Positions 41,917-49,049 of a stretch of 64,000 bases of DNA are shown in pieces. Positions within the stretch are counted from its first letter, which is position 1, and each line of letters opens with the position of its first letter. Source of the stretch: Acinetobacter bereziniae LMG 1003 = CIP 70.12 (GTDB lineage Bacteria; Pseudomonadota; Gammaproteobacteria; Pseudomonadales; Moraxellaceae); contig NZ_KB849755.1 of the NCBI RefSeq assembly GCF_000368925.1, positions 62,001 to 126,000 of the forward strand. Reading direction: 5' to 3'. The position numbers and the translations under genes are program-made. A model generated the notes under the pieces. It worked only from the letters and a program-made list of their open reading frames with translations, was not told where the DNA came from and made no database searches.

Positions 41917-42000
41917 TCCGATATTTTTATTAAATATATAGGTTTTCCGATATTTATACAATAGCCAAACCGATTGAAATATGTATCAGAATTCCGATAA
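41917..42000. promoter_or_regulatory. Divergent cI/cro operator region with repeated TCCGATATTT
   Basis: TCCGATATTT occurs exactly at 41917-41926 and 41946-41955, and a partial copy (TCCGATAAAG) at 41993. The same motif in reverse (AAATATCGGA) recurs at 44812, 44832 and, with one change, 44857. These are the likely binding sites of CI and the Cro-like protein. A possible cI promoter is TTGAAA (41974) with a 17-bp gap to ATAAAG. Confidence 0.65.
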
Positions 42001-42019
42001 AGCAAGTTGAGATTTATCT

Positions 42020-42682
42020 ATGAGTACTTTGGGTGAAAATTTAAAGAAATTGCGTAAGGCAAAAAAAATGACCCAGAAGGAATTAGCGCAAAAGTCTGGA
42101 GTTAAACAATCGGTAATTTCTGAACTAGAAACTGGCACTGCTAAATCAACAGGTTCAATTCTTGAGCTAGCTAGCGCATTAGGCATTACCGCTGAAGAGC
42201 TTAAAAAAGGTGTAGTTAGTGAATTTGACAATAACGTTGTACCCATTAGTTCGAGATTAATCCCTGTTTTGTCATGGGTTCAAGCTGGATCAATGACATC
42301 TATAGAGGAAATAAATCCATTAGATATTTCTGAGTGGTTACCACCTTTAAGCGCTGATGATCCTGATGGTTGTTTTTATCTAAAAGTAGTTGGTATTAGT
42401 AATTCACCCACTTACATAGAGGGTGACTGTATTTTAGTAAATCCAAAATTTCAGGTATGCGATTTGATTTCTGGAGATTTGATAGTTGTAAGAAATAACA
42501 CTGATGCAACTTTTAAAAAACTTGTCATTGAGAGTGATGAGCGTAAGTATTTACAGGCTCTTAATCCAAACTTCCACCCTAATATTATTGAATTTGAAGA
42601 TGGAATGGTGTTGGTAGGTTTGGTGATTGATGCATTTAGACCGCTTGGTGGTTCTCGCCCAAAACGAATGAGAAAAAGTTAA
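42020..42682 (+). CDS. CI-like phage repressor with S24 peptidase domain
   Basis: 220 aa. HTH_3 at residues 8-62 (KMTQKELAQKSGVKQSVISE). The C-terminal LexA-like domain has Ala89-Gly90 as the likely cleavage bond (WVQAGSM), Ser127 in VVGISNSP and Lys166 in DATFKKL. The usual Ser-Met is Ser-Asn here. It keeps the prophage silent and should be cleaved after DNA damage via RecA. First gene of a rightward operon with the 100-aa gene and the diguanylate cyclase. Confidence 0.9.
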   Translation: MSTLGENLKKLRKAKKMTQKELAQKSGVKQSVISELETGTAKSTGSILELASALGITAEELKKGVVSEFDNNVVPISSRLIPVLSWVQAGSMTSIEEINPLDISEWLPPLSADDPDGCFYLKVVGISNSPTYIEGDCILVNPKFQVCDLISGDLIVVRNNTDATFKKLVIESDERKYLQALNPNFHPNIIEFEDGMVLVGLVIDAFRPLGGSRPKRMRKS

Positions 42683-42712
42683 TTTTGTATAATTTAAAGA
42701 AAAGAGAACACT

Positions 42713-43015
42713 ATGATCGCAACACTGAATAAATCTAAAACTGCGCTAACAATTAATCGCCAAGATTTTAAATTGGCTTTATCTAAAATTGGTGCAGGTA
42801 TTGATAAACAAATCGCCTCATTAAAAAAAGCCAAGCAAAGTTATGATCCTGCTGATATTGCTCGAGAAGTGATAGATGAAGCTAATATCTTTGAAATGAT
42901 TATTGAAGGGTTTAACGAAGCTGAGGAAACCAATTTAAAACTTACGGACATAACCAATATCGATGCTGCTCAAGAGTGGATAGATGAATTTTTAGAAAAT
43001 TATTCAAAAGTATAA
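42713..43015 (+). CDS. Small protein in the lysogeny operon
   Basis: 100 aa, helical and acidic (DIAREVIDEANIFEMIIEGF, NIDAAQEWIDEFLENYSKV), no known motif. It starts 30 bp after cI with AAAGAGAAC upstream and is probably co-transcribed with it. A protein expressed during lysogeny; function unknown. Confidence 0.65.
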   Translation: MIATLNKSKTALTINRQDFKLALSKIGAGIDKQIASLKKAKQSYDPADIAREVIDEANIFEMIIEGFNEAEETNLKLTDITNIDAAQEWIDEFLENYSKV

Positions 43016-43061
43016 GTTCTATAAGTAAATTTCAATCTAAACAATGAAATAGGCCCATATA

Positions 43062-43997
43062 ATGAAAGATATAATTTTTAAAAACTTTGAAGAGGCTGGA
43101 CAAACTGTTTTAAAATTTTTATCTCAGAAATTTGGATTTAATTTATGGATGATCACTCGTACTGAAGGAGATAATTGGATCGTTCTTCAATGTGAAGATA
43201 AGGGCTATAATGTTATTCCTGGACAAGTTTTTTCATGGGCGGATTCATTTTGCTCCCACATGGTTTTAGGAAAAGCTCCTAAAATAGCTCCTCGTTCAGA
43301 AGAAATCCCCTTATATTTAAATGCCCCAATAGCAAAAAAAATTGATATTAAAGCGTATATAGGTCAACCCCTTATAAAAGAAGATGGAACCTTATTTGGT
43401 ACTCTTTGTGCTATTGACCCCAACCCTCAATCCGAATCACTACTACAGGAAGAGGAATTAATTAATCTTTTTGGTAAAATTTTAAGCTATATTTTGCAAG
43501 TTGAATTAAGGGAAAATGAACAAAAACGTCAAAAAGAGTTTTTTGAAGCCGTAGCCTTAAGTGATTCTTTAACAGGGTTATTTAATCGCAGAGGATGGGA
43601 TCAACTTCTCGCACAAGAAGAAGCTCGATGTAAAAGTTACGGTCATCCTGCTGCTATTTTTATGATTGATCTAAATAATTTAAAAATTGTAAATGATCAA
43701 TTTGGACATTTTATCGGAGACGAATTAATAAAAAAGACAGCAAATCTATTAAAAATTTGCGTCCGTAATAATGATATTGTGGCTCGGATAGGTGGTGATG
43801 AATTTGCAATCCTCAGCATTGAAAATACAAAAGAGGGAGCAGAACTTTTATTTGATAGAATTCAAGAAATTTTTGCAAATGCTAACATCAGCATTGCTGT
43901 TGGCTTCGCAATTCGAAATCCTTCTTATAGTTTATTAGAAGCGGTTCAGGAAGCTGATGAAAAAATGTATGAAAATAAACGCATGATCAAAAATTAA
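43062..43997 (+). CDS. GAF-GGDEF diguanylate cyclase encoded by the prophage
   Basis: 311 aa. Residues 1-150 are a GAF sensor domain (FSWADSFCSHMVLGKAPKIA, AYIGQPLIKEDGTLFGTLCA). Residues 165-310 are a GGDEF domain: SLTGLFNRRGW, MIDLNNLKIVNDQFGH, and the intact catalytic GGDEF at 244-248. RNND at 235-238, five residues before GGDEF, is a proper inhibitory site (RxxD). It should make c-di-GMP and be feedback-controlled. No membrane segment. It lies in the cI operon, so it is likely made in lysogens, which may affect biofilm and motility. Confidence 0.92.
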   Translation: MKDIIFKNFEEAGQTVLKFLSQKFGFNLWMITRTEGDNWIVLQCEDKGYNVIPGQVFSWADSFCSHMVLGKAPKIAPRSEEIPLYLNAPIAKKIDIKAYIGQPLIKEDGTLFGTLCAIDPNPQSESLLQEEELINLFGKILSYILQVELRENEQKRQKEFFEAVALSDSLTGLFNRRGWDQLLAQEEARCKSYGHPAAIFMIDLNNLKIVNDQFGHFIGDELIKKTANLLKICVRNNDIVARIGGDEFAILSIENTKEGAELLFDRIQEIFANANISIAVGFAIRNPSYSLLEAVQEADEKMYENKRMIKN

Positions 43998-44078
43998 GAT
44001 TCAATCAATTTAGTAAACTTCACATCACAATTAGCGTGAGATTCCTTTTCCTTAAAAAACCTATGAAGAACCTATATT

Positions 44079-44405
44079 ATGGAAACCGTATCATTTATAT
44101 GTTTGTTAACTCTTTCTATATTTGGTTGCGATAATTCAGAACAAATATCACCTGAACGCCAACACCTTATTGAAAAATTTCAAGAAGTTGATTTAAAAAT
44201 GACTATGTATCTTGCAACGCTAGCAGGTCCCTCTACCCCATTGGAAGAACGCAAAAAAGTTATTTGCGAGGATTTCCCTGTTACCTACGAACAAGAATAC
44301 CTTCCTATTTCTTTAAAGCTGGCTGATCCAAAAGATCTCAATACAAGTAAAGATCTTCAAAAAACAATAGATTCATATAAAGCTAGATATAATATTGATT
44401 GCTAA
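44079..44405 (+). CDS. Small predicted lipoprotein
   Basis: 108 aa with a hydrophobic start ending in a lipobox-like LSIFGC (Cys17). The N-terminus lacks a basic residue, which weakens the lipoprotein call. The mature part is helical (ERQHLIEKFQEVDLKMTMYL). No family recognised. It ends at the bidirectional hairpin at 44421-44450. Confidence 0.55.
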   Translation: METVSFICLLTLSIFGCDNSEQISPERQHLIEKFQEVDLKMTMYLATLAGPSTPLEERKKVICEDFPVTYEQEYLPISLKLADPKDLNTSKDLQKTIDSYKARYNIDC

Positions 44406-44420
44406 TACAATATTTTAAAA

Positions 44421-44450
44421 AAGAAACCCTCCTATGTGGGTTTTCTTTTA
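44421..44450. terminator. Hairpin terminator between convergent genes
   Basis: AAACCC / GGGTTT with an 8-nt loop followed by TTCTTTT on the plus strand; the flanking A and T runs could also serve the minus-strand gene at 44448-44624. Confidence 0.6.
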
Positions 44451-44624
44451 CCTTAAATAAAATCCAAGACAAAGCAAAAATACACCTGGTAACATGCATA
44501 GAAGACCAACAGCTTTGGCATCATGGACACTATTTACATACTTATGAAAATAATGTGGACCAAATACAATTCCCACAAATGATAGTAAAAAACCAAAAAT
44601 TATTAAGAATGGTGACATAAGCAT
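44448..44624 (-). CDS. 58-aa small membrane protein
   Basis: Two hydrophobic segments (SPFLIIFGFLLSFVGIVFG and AVGLLCMLPGVFLLCLGFYL) separated by a short polar loop with HYFHKYVNSVHDAK. It runs opposite to the neighbouring genes. Ribosome site is weak. Length, two clean helices and a sensible loop support a real gene. Confidence 0.55.
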   Translation of the reverse strand: MLMSPFLIIFGFLLSFVGIVFGPHYFHKYVNSVHDAKAVGLLCMLPGVFLLCLGFYLR

Positions 44625-44759
44625 GATCCATATAGATTGATTTTATTGTACATCACCTCAAGAGTTGTTTGATTTCGTTTACCTGTAACACCGAAATCTT
44701 ATTATTACCACCAAGGTTACTGAAGGATAACCTGTAATGACTAAGTTTGACCTATCTCG

Positions 44760-44785
44760 CCCTGCTATATGTAGGGTTTTCTTTT
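44760..44785 (+). terminator. Plus-strand terminator before the rightward early promoter
   Basis: CCCTGC / GTAGGG hairpin (one G-T pair) followed by TTTTCTTTT. It sits upstream of the operator cluster at 44812 and may shield that promoter. A 24-codon frame with AAGGA upstream (ATG at 44738) crosses it, but coding is doubtful. Confidence 0.6.
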
Positions 44786-44811
44786 GTCTATTAAAGTATA
44801 AAAATTCTTAA

Positions 44812-44880
44812 AAATATCGGAATAAAAATAAAAATATCGGATTACCTATTGACTAATAATATCGGAAATGCGATATTAAT
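44812..44880 (+). promoter_or_regulatory. Rightward early promoter with three repressor-type operators
   Basis: AAATATCGGA at 44812-44821 and 44832-44841, and TAATATCGGA at 44857-44866: the same motif as in the cI/cro region. A promoter-like TTGACT (44849-44854), 17-bp spacing and GATATT (44872-44877) overlap the third site. This indicates a second CI-controlled promoter for the recombination/excision operon. Confidence 0.65.
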
Positions 44881-44895
44881 TTCGTCAGCTAACAA

Positions 44896-44931
44896 AAAAG
44901 CACATCCGACCTCGAAATCAAATGTGCTTTT
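44896..44931 (+). promoter_or_regulatory. Leader hairpin (possible attenuator) at the start of the rightward operon
   Basis: AAAAGCACAT / ATGTGCTTTT with a 16-nt loop containing GACCTCGAAATCA. It is terminator-like and lies between the promoter at about 44850 and the first gene start (44952). A related loop is in the hairpin at 41125-41151. Confidence 0.5.
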
Positions 44932-44951
44932 ACTCAATGAGTGAGATAAGT

Positions 44952-45419
44952 ATGAACACAAAACCAAATTCAATCAATCCCATTGTTACACATCGTGTAC
45001 AGCCTTTTAGCTTCTTTAAAATCGCCACTGTCAGTGGACTATTGACCGCTGGGGCAATCGGTCTTGCTTATGACCAAAAAACGACTGAATACAAGCCACC
45101 AGTTGCCATCCCAAATGTTACACCCTCTACTTACACTGTTGATGCTTTAAAGCTCACTTCTGGAACTTCGGGCAAAGCGGTTATCAAACTTGATAGCTTC
45201 CTAGTTTTAGTCAGCTTTGATTTTGAATCTCATCCAGATAGTTACGGCGTACCAGGTTCTGAATTTACAGCCGTTGATATTACAAATTTGGCGGTTGAAC
45301 AAATTACAGATGTGAACGGTAAAGATTGGAATGATTTCACCGATTACAACGATCACAGAAATATCAATCAGATGATTGTTGGTTATATCGAACGTAATCG
45401 ATTAGTGGAGGCAAACTAA
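44952..45419 (+). CDS. Small early phage protein with a hydrophobic N-terminal segment
   Basis: 155 aa from the ATG at 44952; two upstream starts exist (44922, 44937) but lie in the leader hairpin. One possible membrane segment (FFKIATVSGLLTAGAIGLAY) near residue 30, then a beta-rich domain (GKAVIKLDSFLVLVSFDFES). The end NQMIVGYIERNRLVEAN overlaps the next start by 1 bp. Function unknown. Confidence 0.6.
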   Translation: MNTKPNSINPIVTHRVQPFSFFKIATVSGLLTAGAIGLAYDQKTTEYKPPVAIPNVTPSTYTVDALKLTSGTSGKAVIKLDSFLVLVSFDFESHPDSYGVPGSEFTAVDITNLAVEQITDVNGKDWNDFTDYNDHRNINQMIVGYIERNRLVEAN

Positions 45420-45721
45420 TGACCTCTATTCCTCAAAAGAAAACTGAATTTATCAGCAATGAAAACGGCGAATTCCGCATGCGTATTTATTCATACGAAT
45501 ACATACAAAAAGATGGCGAAATTTATCGAGTAAGTAAATCTGGCTATTTGTTTCTTATCGAATTTGCTGAGCACTTAGAAAAGCCTTGGATTCGCCTCAG
45601 TTTTGAGCGTGAACGTAAATTTCAAAAGCGTAAAGCATTGGCTATTGGACTTCAAAATTCAAATATCCCCTCTTATGAACGTCGTGCGTTTAAAAAACGT
45701 ATGGGCTGGGTTGGAGCATAA
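45419..45721 (+). CDS. Small basic early phage protein
   Basis: 100 aa, overlapping the previous stop by 1 bp (TAATG). Beta region (FRMRIYSYEYIQKDGEIYRV) followed by a very basic C-terminal half (ERERKFQKRKALAIG, AFKKRMGWVG). DNA or RNA binding is possible. No family recognised. Confidence 0.6.
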   Translation: MTSIPQKKTEFISNENGEFRMRIYSYEYIQKDGEIYRVSKSGYLFLIEFAEHLEKPWIRLSFERERKFQKRKALAIGLQNSNIPSYERRAFKKRMGWVGA

Positions 45722-45723
45722 TC

Positions 45724-46506
45724 ATGACAAATTCGAATAATACAAATATGGACCTTTGGAATTCTTTATGCATAACAGATCCAAAGAAAGTTAAGCCGAT
45801 TACAGGTAAATCTTATAAAGGCTCATCACCTCAACCCTATTGGTTAGTTCAACGTGCTACAGAAACTTTTGGTCCTTGTGGTCAAGGTTGGGGAATTGAA
45901 ATAGTTCAACAAGGTTTTCAGCAATGTAATGCTGAAACAATGATGCATTATGCGACAGTACGTGTTTGGTATATGCAAGACGGTAAAAAGTGTTCAGTAG
46001 AACACATGGGCGGAACAATGGCTATGTATAAAACCAGTTCAGGAAAAATGATATACGACGAAGATGCACCTAAAAAATCTGTCACAGATGCAATGGTTAA
46101 GGCACTTAGTTTTATTGGTTTTGCTGGCGATATTTTCTCAGGTATATGGGATGATTGGAAATATCAAGAAATGGCTGCAGCACATTATAATGAGCAAAAA
46201 CAACAGTCCTCTCAAAATCAAAATAATCAGCAAAACTCTAGGCAGGCTCAACAACCTAATCGCAATCAAAACAACCAGGCTAATGGTCAGCAACAAAAAC
46301 CATTGGCTCAACGTTTTAACGATGCACTTTTAGCTATAAAAGATGCGAAGAAGCCTCAGACGTTAGACAAAGCAATTAACACATTCAAAGGTACTCAATA
46401 TGAGATTGGTATTTCGAATGCCTGCCGTGCTCGAGCTGATCAAATGGGATGGAATACAGCACCACCGATTAACCAAGTTCAACAACAAAATCAAATGCAG
46501 CACTGA
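45724..46506 (+). CDS. Putative single-strand annealing recombination protein (Rad52/Sak-like)
   Basis: 260 aa. The N-terminal 150 residues (PQPYWLVQRATETFGPCGQG, GWGIEIV, ATVRVWYMQ, SVTDAMVKALSFIGFAGDIF) have the layout of phage Rad52/DUF1071-type annealing proteins: a beta sheet followed by a helix with the KALSFIG-like element. A long Gln/Asn-rich linker (about 160-200) and a C-terminal helical region follow. It would pair phage ssDNA during recombination and replication. No partner exonuclease is recognised next to it. Confidence 0.6.
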   Translation: MTNSNNTNMDLWNSLCITDPKKVKPITGKSYKGSSPQPYWLVQRATETFGPCGQGWGIEIVQQGFQQCNAETMMHYATVRVWYMQDGKKCSVEHMGGTMAMYKTSSGKMIYDEDAPKKSVTDAMVKALSFIGFAGDIFSGIWDDWKYQEMAAAHYNEQKQQSSQNQNNQQNSRQAQQPNRNQNNQANGQQQKPLAQRFNDALLAIKDAKKPQTLDKAINTFKGTQYEIGISNACRARADQMGWNTAPPINQVQQQNQMQH

Positions 46507-46518
46507 GGAAAATAAAAA

Positions 46519-47838
46519 ATGAATATTTTGAATGGAAATGAAGCATTTGCGGCTTTAATGGCTGGTAAAAATATTATGTGTCGCGCTGCAGGTGGGTTGA
46601 TTGAATTTGATGATCTCGATCAATTTCCTGCCACAGTATTCGCAATGCCTGATTATGAGTTCTGTATCAAGATAGATGAGATCTCAATAAATGGCTACAC
46701 ATTCTTAAAACCTTATTCATTAGAAGAACTTTCAGAGGGTCAAGACATATTTTTACTTGGTAATACTGGGACCATTGTTAAAGGACAATTTATTCCTGAA
46801 TATGAAGAACTGGTATTAGCTGTAAAAAATGGTTCAGTTCAACGCAACTTTGAAAGTGCTCAAAATCAAGCGAAAGCTATGCAAAGCTTACTTGGTATAA
46901 ATAATGATTTGGTCTTAAAAGTTGTAGATTTTCATGAGTTCATGAAACCTGCAGCAAAATCCAAAAAAACTACACGTAAAAAATCCAATGATCCTCAGAC
47001 TGAAAATTCAACGTCTGAGGTAAATGCTCATAAAAATGATCAGGAAAACATTACTGAAACAGCGCCTAAAATACGCCCTGCTTTTACAGTAGATGAAGTT
47101 GCTGAAATTGAATCAGATCCAACTTTAATAATTGAAAAATTTGCTGCGCAGATTGCAAGCTGTACGACTACAGAAGCTGTACTTTCATTACGCCCAGTGT
47201 TTTTTGCTAACGGAAATTTACAGCGTGAGCACACTCAACATTTATGTAAATTAACTGAAGATAAGTTACTCGAGTTAGATCCTGAACAATATTCGCCAAA
47301 AGTAATCAATGCTGATCATCAAATTTATATCGATGGTATTAATGCTTGTATTTCTAAGGAAGAAATTAACACCACCCTTTATGATTTGAATGATCAAGGT
47401 TTTAGCGAAGAACAAATTTCAGAAATTAATCTAACAAAAGTCTGCAAACTTGCTGAATTTCAGACAAAATTTTTTGAAAATATTCATGATAATCAATACA
47501 ACCAGTTACTTACAGAACTACTGGAACGTGCTCAAAAATCAAATTCACCGGCTGAAGCGAATGCTTTGTATAAATATACAACTCAATGGAATGAGGAACA
47601 GCGTAAACCATTAGTTTTAGCAATTCATAAAAGATTAGCTGAACTGAGCCCACCTGAAAAATCTCAATCATCTTTGATGGTTCGTATTCAAGAAGCAAAG
47701 ACATTGATTGATCTTGCAAAGCTTGAAGAGGAAATAACTCAGTGCGACCCAGCTATTCATGAACGTTTATTGAGTTATGCAAATCAGAGACGGACTGATT
47801 TAACAATGGCGACTGACACACCTTGGGAGACAAAATAA
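46519..47838 (+). CDS. Early phage protein of unknown function
   Basis: 439 aa. N-terminal about 90 residues form a small domain (NGNEAFAALMAGKNIMCRAA, with EFCIKIDEI); residues 140-180 are a Lys/Thr-rich linker; the C-terminal half is helical with Leu/Glu/Gln heptads. It follows the annealing protein gene and may be a recombination accessory factor. No motif to confirm. Confidence 0.55.
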   Translation: MNILNGNEAFAALMAGKNIMCRAAGGLIEFDDLDQFPATVFAMPDYEFCIKIDEISINGYTFLKPYSLEELSEGQDIFLLGNTGTIVKGQFIPEYEELVLAVKNGSVQRNFESAQNQAKAMQSLLGINNDLVLKVVDFHEFMKPAAKSKKTTRKKSNDPQTENSTSEVNAHKNDQENITETAPKIRPAFTVDEVAEIESDPTLIIEKFAAQIASCTTTEAVLSLRPVFFANGNLQREHTQHLCKLTEDKLLELDPEQYSPKVINADHQIYIDGINACISKEEINTTLYDLNDQGFSEEQISEINLTKVCKLAEFQTKFFENIHDNQYNQLLTELLERAQKSNSPAEANALYKYTTQWNEEQRKPLVLAIHKRLAELSPPEKSQSSLMVRIQEAKTLIDLAKLEEEITQCDPAIHERLLSYANQRRTDLTMATDTPWETK

Positions 47839-48077
47839 TGAAAACACCATTAGATTTAAATTCTGTTTTATTTGCACAGCTTGAACGTTTAAGTGCTACA
47901 GATCTCAAAGGTGAAGAGCTTCAGGCAGAACTTCAAAAGGCAGACGCTATTGAAAAAATAAGTGAACAGGTTATTAAAAATAACAACATGCGTTTAAGTG
48001 CTGCAAAATTAGTTGCTGAATACAGAGGCTTAAAAAATGCCGATTCAGTTGAAATTCCGCAAAATTTAATTGGGTGA
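47838..48077 (+). CDS. Small early phage protein
   Basis: 79 aa from the ATG at 47838, which overlaps the previous TAA (TAATG) and has GGGAG upstream. Helical, acidic. The second half (ISEQVIKNNNMRLSAAKLVAEY) resembles short phage proteins next to HNH genes. Unknown function. Confidence 0.65.
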   Translation: MKTPLDLNSVLFAQLERLSATDLKGEELQAELQKADAIEKISEQVIKNNNMRLSAAKLVAEYRGLKNADSVEIPQNLIG

Positions 48078-48080
48078 TTT

Positions 48081-48683
48081 ATGCCAAAGGGATCAGCAAT
48101 AAAATATAGCCCAGAGCAATTAGATTTCATTAAATCAAACTGCTCATTGGGACGAAAAGAATTAACGGAAATAGTAAACACCAAATTTAATGAACAATTT
48201 AGTGTTGATCAGATCAAGTCATTATGCACTCGTAATAAATGGAATACTGGTCGAACAGGTTGTTTTCAGAAAGGATCTGTTCCATGGAATACTGGCACCA
48301 AAGGGCTTACTTCAGCGAATAAGACTAGCTTCAAGAAAGGACGTCCTACATGGAATGCTAAACCTCTAGGTTATGAGCGGATATGCTCAAAAGATGGATA
48401 TGTTTTAGTAAAAATAGGTGAACCAGGTAAATTTGGATTAAAGCATAGAATTGTTTGGGAAAAAGTTAATGGACCAATTCCGGAAGGACAAGTAATTGCA
48501 TTTAAAAACCAGGATAAAACAGATTGTCGAATAGAGAATTTGATTCTAATGAGCAAAGCTGAAATGGTTCGGTATAGCCAAAGTTTTCACAAACTTGCCA
48601 CACCTCAAAACAATGAATCTTGTTTGTTAATGGCAAAGATTAAAAATGTTAAACATCAATTATATAAAAAGGTGAATGCATGA
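48081..48683 (+). CDS. HNH endonuclease
   Basis: 200 aa. A DNA-binding half with repeated short motifs (QKGSVPWNTGTKG, FKKGRPTWNAKPLG; NUMOD3-like) is followed by an HNH_3 core: LKHRIVWEKVNGPIPEGQVI and FKNQDKTDCRIENLILMSKA. The usual His-His before the DG pair is replaced (IAFKNQD), a pattern seen in other phage HNH proteins. It could be a homing-type enzyme or a phage DNA nuclease. Activity uncertain. Confidence 0.8.
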   Translation: MPKGSAIKYSPEQLDFIKSNCSLGRKELTEIVNTKFNEQFSVDQIKSLCTRNKWNTGRTGCFQKGSVPWNTGTKGLTSANKTSFKKGRPTWNAKPLGYERICSKDGYVLVKIGEPGKFGLKHRIVWEKVNGPIPEGQVIAFKNQDKTDCRIENLILMSKAEMVRYSQSFHKLATPQNNESCLLMAKIKNVKHQLYKKVNA

Positions 48684-48775
48684 AAGTTCTTCTAAATACT
48701 CACCCTCTAATAGGTACGACATATTTAATTTGGGATGAGCTGAATAAATGGAGGAAGATTGATGGGTGTTCTTAA
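48680..48775 (+). CDS. 31-aa small protein
   Basis: Begins by a 4-bp ATGA overlap with the HNH stop and ends 14 bp inside the next gene. VLLNTHPLIGTTYLIWDELN followed by KWRKIDGCS. Good overlap architecture suggests translation by coupling. Unknown function. Confidence 0.45.
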   Translation: MKVLLNTHPLIGTTYLIWDELNKWRKIDGCS

Positions 48776-49049
48776 ATATATTATCACTGTCGAAAGCGAT
48801 AGTCCTCCACAAGTAATGCTCGGTCAAAATATTGGTGGTGGAATTGTTAAAGAATTGAAGGAAGTGGAAGTTGAATTAGTTTCTGCAGCACAGCTCGCCG
48901 AAAAATATAGTCTATCCACCACGACAATTAGAGACCGTCTCGCATCAATAGATCAAGGTACACCTGGCAAGGCATTATACAACCCTCGCTTAGCCCATGA
49001 TTTACTTAGCATTAAAAATAAAAAAAGAGGCAGACCGAGAGCTAATTAG
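48762..49049 (+). CDS. Putative excisionase / helix-turn-helix protein with AT-hook-like tail
   Basis: 95 aa from the ATG at 48762 (GAGGA six bases upstream). Residues 45-75 (SAAQLAEKYSLSTTTIRDRL) form a helix-turn-helix; the end NKKRGRPRAN has the KRGRPR core of an AT-hook. It is convergent with the integrase gene and the last four bases overlap. Position and size fit an excisionase or integrase regulator; the AT-hook is unusual. Confidence 0.6.
   Translation: MGVLKYIITVESDSPPQVMLGQNIGGGIVKELKEVEVELVSAAQLAEKYSLSTTTIRDRLASIDQGTPGKALYNPRLAHDLLSIKNKKRGRPRAN

Noticed and set aside
44399..44620. 73-aa plus-strand ORF after the lipoprotein gene
   Set aside because: It runs through a terminator hairpin and lies antisense to a better-supported two-helix membrane protein.
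47040..47234. Minus-strand ORF within the 439-aa early gene
   Set aside because: Shadow frame without start signals inside a well-formed plus-strand gene.
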